Translations under genes and position numbers: made by a program
From: Enterobacter cloacae subsp. cloacae ATCC 13047
GTDB lineage: Bacteria > Pseudomonadota > Gammaproteobacteria > Enterobacterales > Enterobacteriaceae
Direction of reading: 5' to 3'
NCBI RefSeq assembly: GCF_000025565.1
Contig: NC_014121.1
Coordinates: 3,596,001-3,660,000 of the forward strand
Length of the DNA: 64,000 bases
Part shown: positions 18,053 to 27,146 of the stretch, piece after piece
How the letters are laid out: each line of letters begins with the position of its first letter
Numbering within the stretch: position 1 is the stretch's first letter
Notes under the pieces: generated by a model
What the model was told of the DNA's origin: nothing
Database searches by the model: none
Seen by the model: the letters and a program-made list of their open reading frames with translations, nothing else

Positions 18053-20338
18053 ATGAATCAGAGTCTGCTGGTGACAAAGCGCGACGGTACTACCGAGCGT
18101 ATCAATCTGGACAAAATCCATCGAGTTCTCGACTGGGCAGCAGAAGGCCTGAACAACGTATCTATCTCCCAGGTTGAACTGCGTTCCCATATTCAGTTCT
18201 ACGACGGCATCAAAACGTCTGATATCCACGAAACCATCATCAAAGCGGCGGCGGATCTGATCTCCCGCGAAGCGCCGGATTATCAGTACCTCGCTGCACG
18301 TCTGGCGATTTTCCACCTGCGTAAAAAAGCCTACGGCCAGTTCGAGCCGCCTGCGCTTTACGACCACGTGGTGAAAATGGTTGAGCTGGGTAAATACGAC
18401 ACGCATCTGCTGGAAGACTATACGGAAGAAGAGTTCGAGCAGATGAACGGGTTTATCGATCACTGGCGTGATATGAACTTCTCCTACGCAGCGGTGAAAC
18501 AGCTCGAAGGCAAATACCTGGTCCAGAACCGTGTCACGGGCGAAATCTACGAGAGCGCCCAGTTCCTCTATATTCTGGTGGCCGCCTGCCTGTTCTCTAA
18601 CTACCCGCGTGACACCCGTCTGGAATACGTTAAGCGTTTCTATGATGCGGTCTCTACGTTCAAGATTTCTCTGCCGACGCCGATTATGTCTGGCGTGCGT
18701 ACCCCAACCCGTCAGTTCAGCTCCTGCGTACTGATCGAGTGCGGTGACAGCCTGGATTCCATCAATGCGACCTCCAGCGCGATTGTCAAATACGTCTCCC
18801 AGCGTGCCGGTATCGGTATCAACGCCGGTCGCATTCGCGCCCTGGGCAGCCCAATTCGCGGCGGTGAAGCGTTCCATACCGGTTGTATCCCGTTCTACAA
18901 GCACTTCCAGACGGCAGTAAAATCCTGCTCTCAGGGCGGCGTGCGCGGTGGTGCGGCAACCCTGTTCTACCCAATGTGGCACCTGGAAGTCGAAAGCCTG
19001 CTGGTACTGAAAAACAACCGTGGTGTTGAAGGTAACCGCGTGCGTCACATGGACTACGGCGTGCAGATCAACAAACTGATGTACACCCGTCTGCTGAAAG
19101 GTGAAGACATTACCCTGTTCAGCCCGTCCGATGTCCCGGGTCTGTATGACGCGTTCTTCGCCGATCAGGACGAGTTTGAACGTCTGTACACCAAATACGA
19201 AAAAGACGACAGCATCCGTAAACAGCGCGTGAAGGCGGTCGATCTGTTCTCCCTGATGATGCAGGAACGTGCCTCTACCGGCCGTATCTACATCCAGAAC
19301 GTTGACCACTGCAACACCCACAGCCCGTTTGATCCGGTTGTTGCGCCAGTGCGCCAGTCTAACCTGTGCCTGGAGATCGCCCTGCCGACCAAACCGCTGG
19401 AAGACGTGAACGACGAAAACGGCGAAATCGCGCTGTGTACGCTGTCTGCGTTCAACCTGGGCGCGATTAAGAGCCTGGACGAACTGGAAGAGCTGGCAGT
19501 GCTGGCCGTCCGTGCGCTCGACGCCCTGCTGGACTACCAGGATTACCCAATCCCGGCGGCGAAACGCGGCGCAATGGGCCGTCGTACGCTGGGTATCGGC
19601 GTCATCAACTTCGCCTACTGGCTGGCGAAACACGGTAAGCGTTACTCCGACGGCAGCGCGAACAACCTGACCCACGAAACGTTCGAAGCGATCCAGTATT
19701 ACCTGCTGAAAGCGTCTAACGAGCTGGCGAAAGAGCAAGGCGCATGCCCGTGGTTTAACGAAACCACCTATGCGAAAGGCATTCTGCCAATCGACACCTA
19801 CAAGAAAGACCTGGATGCGATTGCAAACGCGCCGCTGCATCTGGACTGGGAAGCACTGCGCGAGTCCATTAAGACTCACGGCCTGCGCAACTCCACGCTC
19901 TCTGCCCTGATGCCGTCTGAGACCTCCTCGCAGATCTCTAACGCCACCAACGGTATCGAGCCGCCGCGCGGTCACGTCAGCATTAAAGCGTCGAAAGACG
20001 GTATCCTGCGCCAGGTGGTGCCGGATTACGAACAGCTGAAAGACAACTACGAGCTGCTGTGGGAAATGCCAAACAATGACGGCTATCTGCAGCTGGTGGG
20101 TATCATGCAGAAATTCATCGATCAGTCGATCTCTGCCAATACCAACTACGACCCGACGCGTTTCCCGTCTGGTAAAGTGCCAATGCAGCAACTGCTGAAA
20201 GACCTGCTCACCGCGTACAAATTTGGCGTGAAAACCCTGTATTATCACAACACCCGTGATGGTGCAGAAGACGCGCAGGACGATCTGGCACCGTCAATTC
20301 AGGATGATGGCTGCGAAAGCGGCGCATGTAAGATCTAA
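18053..20338 (+). CDS. nrdA: Class Ia ribonucleoside-diphosphate reductase alpha subunit
   Basis: The 761 residues equal E. coli NrdA. It has an N-terminal ATP cone (about residues 5-95) and active-site cysteines in QFSSCVLIE (C225), NLCLEIALP (C439, with E441) and IALCTLSAF (C462). The C-terminal redox pair C754/C759 is in [10 protein letters not shown]. It reduces NDPs to dNDPs using the tyrosyl radical generated in NrdB; the ATP cone senses ATP/dATP. It is followed by nrdB after a large palindrome. The start lies after TTTCACGGACAGG, with AGG at usual distance. Confidence 0.98.
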   Translation: MNQSLLVTKRDGTTERINLDKIHRVLDWAAEGLNNVSISQVELRSHIQFYDGIKTSDIHETIIKAAADLISREAPDYQYLAARLAIFHLRKKAYGQFEPPALYDHVVKMVELGKYDTHLLEDYTEEEFEQMNGFIDHWRDMNFSYAAVKQLEGKYLVQNRVTGEIYESAQFLYILVAACLFSNYPRDTRLEYVKRFYDAVSTFKISLPTPIMSGVRTPTRQFSSCVLIECGDSLDSINATSSAIVKYVSQRAGIGINAGRIRALGSPIRGGEAFHTGCIPFYKHFQTAVKSCSQGGVRGGAATLFYPMWHLEVESLLVLKNNRGVEGNRVRHMDYGVQINKLMYTRLLKGEDITLFSPSDVPGLYDAFFADQDEFERLYTKYEKDDSIRKQRVKAVDLFSLMMQERASTGRIYIQNVDHCNTHSPFDPVVAPVRQSNLCLEIALPTKPLEDVNDENGEIALCTLSAFNLGAIKSLDELEELAVLAVRALDALLDYQDYPIPAAKRGAMGRRTLGIGVINFAYWLAKHGKRYSDGSANNLTHETFEAIQYYLLKASNELAKEQGACPWFNETTYAKGILPIDTYKKDLDAIANAPLHLDWEALRESIKTHGLRNSTLSALMPSETSSQISNATNGIEPPRGHVSIKASKDGILRQVVPDYEQLKDNYELLWEMPNNDGYLQLVGIMQKFIDQSISANTNYDPTRFPSGKVPMQQLLKDLLTAYKFGVKTLYYHNTRDGAEDAQDDLAPSIQDDGCESGACKI

Positions 20339-20343
20339 TAAAT

Positions 20344-20421
20344 CCCCTCATCCTAACCCTCTCCCACAGGGAGAGGGAACTCTTTCCCCCTCTCCCTGTG
20401 GGAGAGGGCCGGGATGAGGGG
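20344..20421. repeat. Paired palindromic repeat, 78-bp inverted repeat between nrdA and nrdB
   Basis: Two copies of the hairpin repeat lie head to head. Arm one is 20344-20377 (hairpin CCCTCTCCC-ACA-GGGAGAGGG) and arm two is 20388-20421 (CCCTCTCCC-TGT-GGGAGAGGG). The 34-nt arms are inverted copies differing at three bases (TTA versus CCG), with a 10-nt spacer. It fills most of the 107-bp gap inside the nrdAB operon. In RNA it can fold into two hairpins or one long one. Confidence 0.88.
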
Positions 20422-20445
20422 GAAATAACACCACAGGACACACTC

Positions 20446-21576
20446 ATGGCATATACCACCTTTTCACAGACGAAAAACGACCAGCTCAAAGAGCCGATGT
20501 TCTTCGGCCAGCCGGTCAATGTGGCACGCTACGATCAGCAAAAATATGACATCTTCGAAAAGCTGATTGAAAAGCAACTCTCCTTCTTCTGGCGTCCGGA
20601 GGAAGTTGACGTTTCCCGCGATCGTATCGATTTCCAGGCGTTGCCGGAGCATGAAAAACACATTTTCATCAGCAACCTGAAGTACCAGACGCTGCTGGAC
20701 TCCATTCAGGGCCGCAGCCCGAACGTTGCCCTGCTGCCGCTGATCTCCATTCCGGAACTGGAAACCTGGGTGGAAACCTGGGCATTCTCGGAGACGATCC
20801 ACTCCCGCTCTTACACCCACATTATCCGCAACATCGTTAACGATCCGGCGGTGGTGTTTGACGATATCGTCACCAACGAGCAGATTCAGAAACGCGCGGA
20901 AGGGATTGCCCACTACTACGACGAGCTGATCGAGATGACCAGCTACTGGCACCTGCTGGGCGAAGGGACCCACAACGTGAACGGCAAAACCGTCACCGTG
21001 AACCTGCGCGCGCTGAAAAAGCAGCTGTACCTGTGCCTGATGAGCGTTAACGCCCTGGAAGCCATCCGCTTCTACGTGAGCTTTGCCTGCTCCTTTGCGT
21101 TTGCCGAGCGCAAGCTGATGGAAGGTAACGCCAAAATCATCCGTCTGATCGCCCGTGACGAAGCCCTGCACCTGACCGGCACCCAGCACATGCTGAACCT
21201 GTTGCGCAGCGGCGCAGACGACCCGGAAATGGCGGAAATCGCTGAAGAGTGCAAGCAGGAGTGCTACGACCTGTTCGTGCTGGCCGCACAGCAGGAGAAA
21301 GAGTGGGCAGACTACCTGTTCCGCGACGGCTCCATGATTGGCCTGAACAAAGACATTCTGTGCCAGTACGTTGAGTACATCACCAACATCCGTATGCAGG
21401 CGGTCGGTCTCGATCTGCCATTCCAGACGCGCTCCAACCCGATCCCGTGGATCAACACCTGGCTGGTGTCCGATAACGTGCAGGTGGCGCCACAGGAAGT
21501 GGAAGTGAGTTCTTACCTGGTCGGTCAGATTGATTCTGAAGTCAACACTGACGACCTGAGCAATTTCCAGCTCTGA
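20446..21576 (+). CDS. nrdB: Class Ia ribonucleoside-diphosphate reductase beta subunit
   Basis: The 376 residues from the ATG at 20446 match E. coli. An in-frame start 48 bp upstream lies inside the palindromic repeat and is not credible. The diiron and radical residues are in place: Tyr123 (Tyr122 without Met) in [12 protein letters not shown], with Asp85, Glu116 and His119 and a second pair EAIRF/RDEALH. NrdB carries the stable tyrosyl radical and delivers it to NrdA through its C-terminus. Its stop overlaps the yfaE start (TGATG). Confidence 0.97.
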   Translation: MAYTTFSQTKNDQLKEPMFFGQPVNVARYDQQKYDIFEKLIEKQLSFFWRPEEVDVSRDRIDFQALPEHEKHIFISNLKYQTLLDSIQGRSPNVALLPLISIPELETWVETWAFSETIHSRSYTHIIRNIVNDPAVVFDDIVTNEQIQKRAEGIAHYYDELIEMTSYWHLLGEGTHNVNGKTVTVNLRALKKQLYLCLMSVNALEAIRFYVSFACSFAFAERKLMEGNAKIIRLIARDEALHLTGTQHMLNLLRSGADDPEMAEIAEECKQECYDLFVLAAQQEKEWADYLFRDGSMIGLNKDILCQYVEYITNIRMQAVGLDLPFQTRSNPIPWINTWLVSDNVQVAPQEVEVSSYLVGQIDSEVNTDDLSNFQL

Positions 21577-21830
21577 TGACGCGCGTAACGCTGAGTCTTT
21601 CGGGCACAGAAGTGCTGTGCCAGGAAGAGCACCCTTCCCTGCTGGCAGCCCTTGAGGCGAATCAGGTGACGGTAGAGTATCAGTGTCGTGAAGGCTATTG
21701 CGGCTCCTGCCGCTGCCGCCTGGTCACCGGCCAGGTGGACTGGCTGACCGAACCGCTGGCCTTTATCAATGAAGGGGAAATTTTGCCCTGCTGCTGCCGG
21801 GCAAAAGGTGATATTGAAATAGAAATATAG
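21576..21830 (+). CDS. yfaE: 2Fe-2S ferredoxin YfaE, NrdB cofactor maintenance
   Basis: The 84-residue plant-type ferredoxin has the cluster motif C-x4-C-x2-C in YQCREGYCGSCRC and the fourth Cys in the LPCCCRAKG segment. In E. coli YfaE supplies electrons to rebuild the diiron-tyrosyl cofactor of NrdB. Its ATG shares a base with the nrdB stop, so it is coupled to nrdB. After its stop, a 9-bp hairpin CGGGTTCGT/ACGAACCCG at 21847-21869 lacks a T run and may be a weak terminator. Confidence 0.95.
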   Translation: MTRVTLSLSGTEVLCQEEHPSLLAALEANQVTVEYQCREGYCGSCRCRLVTGQVDWLTEPLAFINEGEILPCCCRAKGDIEIEI

Positions 21831-21949
21831 CGCCAACCCCTCCTTTCGGGTTCGTGATTTACGAACCCGTGATTCGCCTTTCCTCACCTGTTCACCCCTC
21901 CTCATGCCGCTTACTCTAACGGTATATCCACCTGAGGAGGCCATCAGCA

Positions 21950-23641
21950 ATGTCCGTTTTATCCTTAGAACAGTTCATGACCACACCCCCTGAGCAGATG
22001 CCCTACGATATTATCATTGTTGGCGCGGGCTCTGCCGGGGCAGTGCTGGCAGCACGTCTTAGCGAAGATGAGCAGACACGTGTTCTGCTGCTGGAATATG
22101 GTCCGTCTTTTGATCCCGATGGCTATCCGGAACTGCTTTACAGCGGCAATATTATCGCGGCGAATGGCGATCAGCGATATGAATGGGGCTATTACGCCAG
22201 CCCGGTCAGGCAGCCCGATCCCGTCTATACTCCACGCGGCAAAACCCTCGGCGGAAGTTCAGCCATTAACGCCGCCGTCGCCTGCCGGGCGCTCCCCTGG
22301 GATTTCGAACGCATCACGGCAAAAGGGCTTAAGGGCTGGAAATATGAGGATGTGCTGCCCTACTACAAAAAGATGGAAACCTACCCTTTGGGTGAGGATA
22401 AATATCATGGTCGTGAAGGTCCACTTCCGATCCATCAGATGACGTTAGAGGAGATCACCCCAGTTCAGCGGGCCACCCTGGAAGCGGCGTGGCAGTTGGG
22501 TTTTGCGCGGGTTGAAGACTTTAACCACCCAGAAGCCAACAACGGCGCCGGGCCCAATCCGATGAATATCATTAACGGCGTTCGGGTGAATACCGGAATG
22601 GCATGGCTTACCCGCAAGGTACGCCAGCGCCCGAACCTGACCATCGTGTATGGGGCGCTCACGGACAAGCTGATCGTTGAGGAGAACCGGGTCAAAGGCG
22701 TGCAGCTTGCCGACGGGAAACAGTGCTTTGCCCGCCAGACAATCCTCAGCGCCGGCGCCTATGGTTCCGCCGCGATATTGCTGCGCTCAGGCATCGGCCC
22801 ACGCCACCATCTGGAATCGCTGTCTATCCCCGTCGTGAAAGAGGCCCCGGTGGGTGAGCGTCTGCGGGATCACGCCTTCTACTGGATAAACTTCGCCGGA
22901 AAAGCCGAACTTAAGGGCCACGAGCATCCGGTTGTCGCCGCCCAGATCTGGACGAATTCAAGCTTTGCCAAATCAGCCCGCGAAATGGACATTGCCATTT
23001 CCCCTTCGCATCTGTTACCTGCAGACCTCAGCCCAACCGGCGTCGCCTTCTCCCTCGGGCTGGAACTCATGCATTGCAGCTCCACAGGCTACATCCGCCT
23101 GAAGAGCCGTGACCCTCACGATGCACCGGAAATAGCGCTTAATCACCTGACGACAGAAGATGACATGCGCCGGATGGTCGAGTGTTTTCGTCTGGCACGC
23201 CTGCTGGCGGATATGCCGCCGCTGCGCCAGCTCATTGAGTACGAAATCAGCCCCGGAGCCTCGGTCGGGGATGATGAATCTGACATTCGCCAGGCTCTGG
23301 CGCAGGGGGTTAGCACCCTCCAGCACCCCTGCTCCACCGCACCGATGGGGCCCCCTGATGACCCCTATGCCGTGGTGGATGAAAACGGGTGCCTTTACGG
23401 TCTGCATGACTTAAGGGTCATCGACGCATCGATCCTGCCCGAAATCCCGCTCATCAACCTCAATCCGACCATCATCATGATGGCAGAAAAACTGGCTGAT
23501 GCGCTGCGTAACGATATTCATGAGGAGAGGAAAAATGGTATCCATCAAGCCGGAAAACAGCGCCAGAATAATGAAACAATCGTACGACGTCATAGTCGCA
23601 GGCGGTGGTTCAGCGGGTGCGGTTCTCGCCGCACGTCTTAG
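21950..23641 (+). CDS. GMC family FAD-dependent oxidoreductase, first of a tandem pair
   Basis: The 563-residue protein has a strong GAGGAGG upstream. The FAD Rossmann motif is IVGAGSAGAVLAARLSE near residue 25, with acidic Glu in LLLEYGP. GMC signature 1 lies in GKTLGGSSAINAAV and signature 2 in LSAGAYGSAAILLRSGIGP. Near the C-terminus are the active-site His in LQHPCSTAPMG and family end NPTIIMMAEKLADALR. GMC enzymes oxidise alcohols such as choline or sugars; the substrate here is not evident. The last ~35 residues run past the usual family end and overlap the next gene by 107 bp in another frame. No inaA gene is seen in this interval. Confidence 0.85.
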   Translation: MSVLSLEQFMTTPPEQMPYDIIIVGAGSAGAVLAARLSEDEQTRVLLLEYGPSFDPDGYPELLYSGNIIAANGDQRYEWGYYASPVRQPDPVYTPRGKTLGGSSAINAAVACRALPWDFERITAKGLKGWKYEDVLPYYKKMETYPLGEDKYHGREGPLPIHQMTLEEITPVQRATLEAAWQLGFARVEDFNHPEANNGAGPNPMNIINGVRVNTGMAWLTRKVRQRPNLTIVYGALTDKLIVEENRVKGVQLADGKQCFARQTILSAGAYGSAAILLRSGIGPRHHLESLSIPVVKEAPVGERLRDHAFYWINFAGKAELKGHEHPVVAAQIWTNSSFAKSAREMDIAISPSHLLPADLSPTGVAFSLGLELMHCSSTGYIRLKSRDPHDAPEIALNHLTTEDDMRRMVECFRLARLLADMPPLRQLIEYEISPGASVGDDESDIRQALAQGVSTLQHPCSTAPMGPPDDPYAVVDENGCLYGLHDLRVIDASILPEIPLINLNPTIIMMAEKLADALRNDIHEERKNGIHQAGKQRQNNETIVRRHSRRRWFSGCGSRRTS

Positions 23642-25091
23642 CGAGAACCCTGACTGCCAGGTATTGCTGCTGGAGGGCGGCCCCGTCTTTGCCCCCGATG
23701 GCTGGCCGCATGAACTGGCGCAAAGCCACTCTGTTGGCGGCGGTGATTACGTCTGGGAACACGGCGCGGCAACGGGAACCGATCATACCTCTGGTCATCT
23801 GCGGGCCAAAGTGCTCGGTGGCGGCTCCACGATCAACGCAGGCGCGTTTGTTCGCGCCCCTAAATCCGATTTTGACCGCTGGGTAAAGCGCGGACTGAGC
23901 GACTGGTCGTTTGATAGGGTCTTACCGTGGTTCAAACGGCTTGAAAATGCCGACTATGGCGACGATCGCTGGCATGGCCGCCACGGCCCCGTTCCGGTGC
24001 GATTACCTGCGCTGGAGACACTCAGTCCGGCAAGTCAGGCGTTTTATCACGCCTGTCGCGCTCACGGCTTTGCCGCCATTGACGATATTAACGGCGAACA
24101 ACAACACGGCGTCGCCATCTATCCACTGAATGTTGTCAACGGCATCCGGCAAAACACTGGCATGGTCTACCTGACGGCGGAGGTTCGGGCGCGCAAGAAT
24201 CTGTCAATTGTCGGCATGACGGTTGTGGATAAAGCGCTTATAGACAATTCGCGGGTGAACGGCATACAGCTTGCGGATGGGACACGGATCGCTGCCGACT
24301 GCGTGTTCCTTTGTGCCGGTGCGGCCGGTACGCCAGCCATTCTGTTACGCTCCGGCATTGGTCCTGCTGACGATTTACGCCGTCTGGAAATCCCGCTAAA
24401 ACAGGATCTCCCCGTTGGCCGCAATTTGCAGGAACAACCCGTGAACGGGATCATGCTGGCGACCTCTGCAGAACATGCCAGCTATCCCCCAATAGGTGCA
24501 ACGCTCTGGACACAATCTTCGCTGGCCGCAGCCGACGAACTGGATCTGTATATCAGCAATAACCACTTCGTCGATCCAGGACTGTTTCCACACGGGGCGG
24601 GTTTCCAGCTCTTTTTCACCGTGGCTCGCCCCTGTGCCCGTGGGCGTCTGACACTGACGAGCCGCAATCCGCTGCTCGCCCCCAGCATCGATCTCAATCT
24701 GCTGGGCGACGAGCGCGACGTCATACGGATGGTCGAAGCGGTGAAGTTGTCCCGGGCACTGGTGCAGGAAGGTCCATTGCAGGCACTGGTTACTGGCGAA
24801 GTCCCGGCAGTTAAAGGCGGTAAACTCGCCAAAACAGACCAGCAGATAGCTGAGGAGCAGCGTGCGACGGTGAAAAGCAATCTACACCTCAGCGCGACAG
24901 CACCGATGGGTAAAGAAAGCGATCCGGCAGCAGTCGTGGACGCGTGCGGCAACGTCTTCGGCATTAACGGGCTGTTTGTCGTCGATGCCTCGTTGTTCCC
25001 GGACGTTCCCTCTCAGGCGACTAACCCGGATGTGATCATGGCGGCAGAATATCTCGCCAGCCGTTTTTCCGGCTCCCTGAACGGCGCATAG
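23535..25091 (+). CDS. GMC family FAD-dependent oxidoreductase, second of a tandem pair
   Basis: The start chosen is the ATG at 23535, 7 nt after AGGAG, giving 518 residues; another ATG at 23571 directly precedes the Rossmann motif VIVAGGGSAGAVLAARLSE. GMC signatures follow: GGGSTINAGAFVRAP and CAGAAGTPAILLRSGIGP. The C-terminal active-site region is HLSATAPMG and the family end NPDVIMAAEYLASR. It is a paralogue of the preceding protein, sharing motifs but clearly diverged. It overlaps that gene's 3' end by 107 bp and is followed 31 bp later by a LysR regulator on the same strand. The substrate is unknown. Confidence 0.85.
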   Translation: MVSIKPENSARIMKQSYDVIVAGGGSAGAVLAARLSENPDCQVLLLEGGPVFAPDGWPHELAQSHSVGGGDYVWEHGAATGTDHTSGHLRAKVLGGGSTINAGAFVRAPKSDFDRWVKRGLSDWSFDRVLPWFKRLENADYGDDRWHGRHGPVPVRLPALETLSPASQAFYHACRAHGFAAIDDINGEQQHGVAIYPLNVVNGIRQNTGMVYLTAEVRARKNLSIVGMTVVDKALIDNSRVNGIQLADGTRIAADCVFLCAGAAGTPAILLRSGIGPADDLRRLEIPLKQDLPVGRNLQEQPVNGIMLATSAEHASYPPIGATLWTQSSLAAADELDLYISNNHFVDPGLFPHGAGFQLFFTVARPCARGRLTLTSRNPLLAPSIDLNLLGDERDVIRMVEAVKLSRALVQEGPLQALVTGEVPAVKGGKLAKTDQQIAEEQRATVKSNLHLSATAPMGKESDPAAVVDACGNVFGINGLFVVDASLFPDVPSQATNPDVIMAAEYLASRFSGSLNGA

Positions 25092-25122
25092 TAAACCGAA
25101 TAAGCCATAAAGGAGCGCCTGT

Positions 25123-26052
25123 GTGAACAAGTTCGTGGAGATGAGCACGTTTGTTTCGGTTGTTGAGTCGCAAAGCTTTGTTGGCGCGGCGGCAAAGCTG
25201 GGAACATCAAAATCGGTGGTCAGCCAGCGCGTCAAGATGCTGGAGAAACGGCTTGGCGCAAGCTTGCTGGAGCGTGGGCCCCGCCTTAGCCTGACGGAAG
25301 CGGGTCTGCTTTTTTATCAGGAGTGCGTGCGTATCCTTGACGAAGTCACACAGGCGGAAGAAGCCGTGGCACCCTCACGCAGCGAGCTTCACGGCGAGCT
25401 GCGTATCGCCACCTCGCATACCTTTATGACCACCCATCTGTCGACGATCCTGGCCGGATTTATTGGCGCTCATCCGGGACTGTCTCTCGATATCTCGACA
25501 GAAGATCGGCAGATTAATATGCATCAGCCCGACTTTGATATCGCCATCCGCCTCGGTCTCGTCCCGGACTCTACGCTCATCGCCCGCACGCTGGCGCGCA
25601 ATCTGACCTGGCTGTGCGCGAGCCCGGACTATCTGGCGCAACGGGGCACGCCTGTGCACCCCGTTGAGCTGGAGCAGCATGACGGACTGTTATATACCCA
25701 CCGTGCGCCAGGCGGTTGCTGGCAGCTACTGCATAACGGGCAGCGGCAGAACTGGCGCGTCAGAAATCGTCTGCGTTCGGATAATGCTTTCAGCCTGCTG
25801 GAAGCCGCCAAAGCAGGACTTGGGATTGTGGTCATGCCGTTATTTTTAGGTGCTGATGCGATATTGCGCGGAGAACTGAATATCATTTTACCCGGCTGGC
25901 AACCGGATGGTGGCAACATTGTGGCCCTGTATCGCCAGACGCGTCGCGCCTCGCCGGTGATCCAGGCGCTGGTCAACCTGGTCGCAGAACAGCTAGGGCC
26001 AGAGCCAGAATGGGAAAAAAAGCTAAGGCTGGCCGGCCTACTGCCCGAATAA
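25123..26052 (+). CDS. LysR-family transcriptional regulator
   Basis: The 309-residue protein starts at GTG (25123), 7 nt after AGGAG. The N-terminal winged helix-turn-helix (about residues 5-62) contains VVESQSFVGAAAKLGTSKSVVSQRV and ERGPRLSLTEAG. A periplasmic-binding-protein-like effector domain fills the rest. This looks like the subgroup related to E. coli DmlR/YafC. It is co-oriented with and just downstream of the two GMC genes, unlike most LysR genes that diverge from their targets, but it is the obvious candidate regulator. The effector is unknown. Confidence 0.85.
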   Translation: MNKFVEMSTFVSVVESQSFVGAAAKLGTSKSVVSQRVKMLEKRLGASLLERGPRLSLTEAGLLFYQECVRILDEVTQAEEAVAPSRSELHGELRIATSHTFMTTHLSTILAGFIGAHPGLSLDISTEDRQINMHQPDFDIAIRLGLVPDSTLIARTLARNLTWLCASPDYLAQRGTPVHPVELEQHDGLLYTHRAPGGCWQLLHNGQRQNWRVRNRLRSDNAFSLLEAAKAGLGIVVMPLFLGADAILRGELNIILPGWQPDGGNIVALYRQTRRASPVIQALVNLVAEQLGPEPEWEKKLRLAGLLPE

Positions 26053-26073
26053 AAAAGGGCCTTACGGCCCCTT
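26051..26073. terminator. Terminator between convergent LysR gene and glpQ
   Basis: Hairpin GGGCC-TTAC-GGCCC flanked by an A run on the left and CTTGT on the right. The A run gives a good T tail on the minus strand, so it mainly serves glpQ. Confidence 0.7.
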
Positions 26074-26076
26074 GTA

Positions 26077-27135
26077 TTACTTGTTATGCAGGAATGAAAC
26101 TGCTTTATCCGGGAAATCCGTAAACAACCCGTCTACGTCCGCCTGCTTATACAACACCTCGTAAAGCTGATTCACGTCCGTGGCGTACGGCGGTAACTGG
26201 TCTGCGCGCACCGTATACGGATGCACCTGCATCTTGCTGGCGTGTGCCTCTTTTACCATCGCCGTCAGCTTCACGTGGCCCGGGGTTGAACCTTCCGCCA
26301 CCAGCATGTGGTAATCCGGCCCGATCCCGTCGGCGTACTGCGCGATCTGCTTCATGGCGCCCGGTTTGAACATCCAGTCGTAGTTATAGTTTACCCACTT
26401 GCCGTCTGCCTGCTTCTCCTGGGTTTCGTTCCAGTCGGTATAGGCAATCAGCTGGACCAGATTGAGATCCATCCCCATCTTAGGCTCCAGCTCGGTTTTG
26501 ATGCGCTTCAGTTCTGCGGCGTCAAAACACTGGAGATAAACTTTGTCCTTCTTGCTGGTGTAGCCGTATTGCTTCAGCACCTCCAGCGTCTTCGCGGCAA
26601 TATCCTTCCCTTCCTGGTGATGGAACCACGGGGCTTTAATTTCCGGATAGATACCGATATTTTTGCCTGTCGAGTGGTTCAGCCCCTGAACAAACTCAAT
26701 CTCTTCCTGGAAGGTATGGATACGGAAGTCAGATTTGCCCATTGGGAAACGTCCCGGATAAACCTGCACCTTCTTGCCGTTTTCAATCTCGAAGCCTTCG
26801 GTAAACTTCAGAGAGCGGATTTCATCCAGAGTAAAATCGATGGCGTAAAAACGACCATCTTTACGGGCGCGGTCCGGGAAACGCTCCGCCACATCGGTCA
26901 CGCGATCAAGATAGTGGTCATGCAGGACGACCAGCTGGTCGTCCTTTGTCATCACCAGATCCTGCTCAAGATAATCGGCCCCCTGCGCGTAGGCCATCGC
27001 CTTCGCCGGCAGCGTATGCTCCGGCAGATAGCCGCTTGCGCCGCGATGGGCAATAACGATTTTATCCGCCGCCAGTGCGGAGCCGGTCATCAGGCCCGCC
27101 AGCAGCAGACCGGTCGCTAATTGAGTTAATTTCAT
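26077..27135 (-). CDS. glpQ: Periplasmic glycerophosphodiester phosphodiesterase GlpQ
   Basis: The 352-residue precursor has a signal peptide ending SALAADK. The GDPD TIM-barrel active site is intact: IVIAHRGASGYLPEHT (His and Arg), acidic pair in YLEQDL and HDHYLD. GlpQ cleaves deacylated phospholipid headgroups to glycerol-3-phosphate, which GlpT imports. glpQ lies 11 bp downstream of glpT in one operon. Confidence 0.96.
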   Translation of the reverse strand: MKLTQLATGLLLAGLMTGSALAADKIVIAHRGASGYLPEHTLPAKAMAYAQGADYLEQDLVMTKDDQLVVLHDHYLDRVTDVAERFPDRARKDGRFYAIDFTLDEIRSLKFTEGFEIENGKKVQVYPGRFPMGKSDFRIHTFQEEIEFVQGLNHSTGKNIGIYPEIKAPWFHHQEGKDIAAKTLEVLKQYGYTSKKDKVYLQCFDAAELKRIKTELEPKMGMDLNLVQLIAYTDWNETQEKQADGKWVNYNYDWMFKPGAMKQIAQYADGIGPDYHMLVAEGSTPGHVKLTAMVKEAHASKMQVHPYTVRADQLPPYATDVNQLYEVLYKQADVDGLFTDFPDKAVSFLHNK

Positions 27136-27146
27136 GGCAATGCTCC

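Noticed and set aside
18032..20248. A 738-codon open frame antisense to nrdA
   Set aside because: It mirrors nrdA codon by codon. Absence of stops follows from the strong codon bias of nrdA. No ribosome site or domain pattern is seen.
20398..20445. Extended N-terminus for NrdB
   Set aside because: It would translate the palindromic repeat; the ATG at 20446 gives the conserved MAYTTFSQ start and exact family length.
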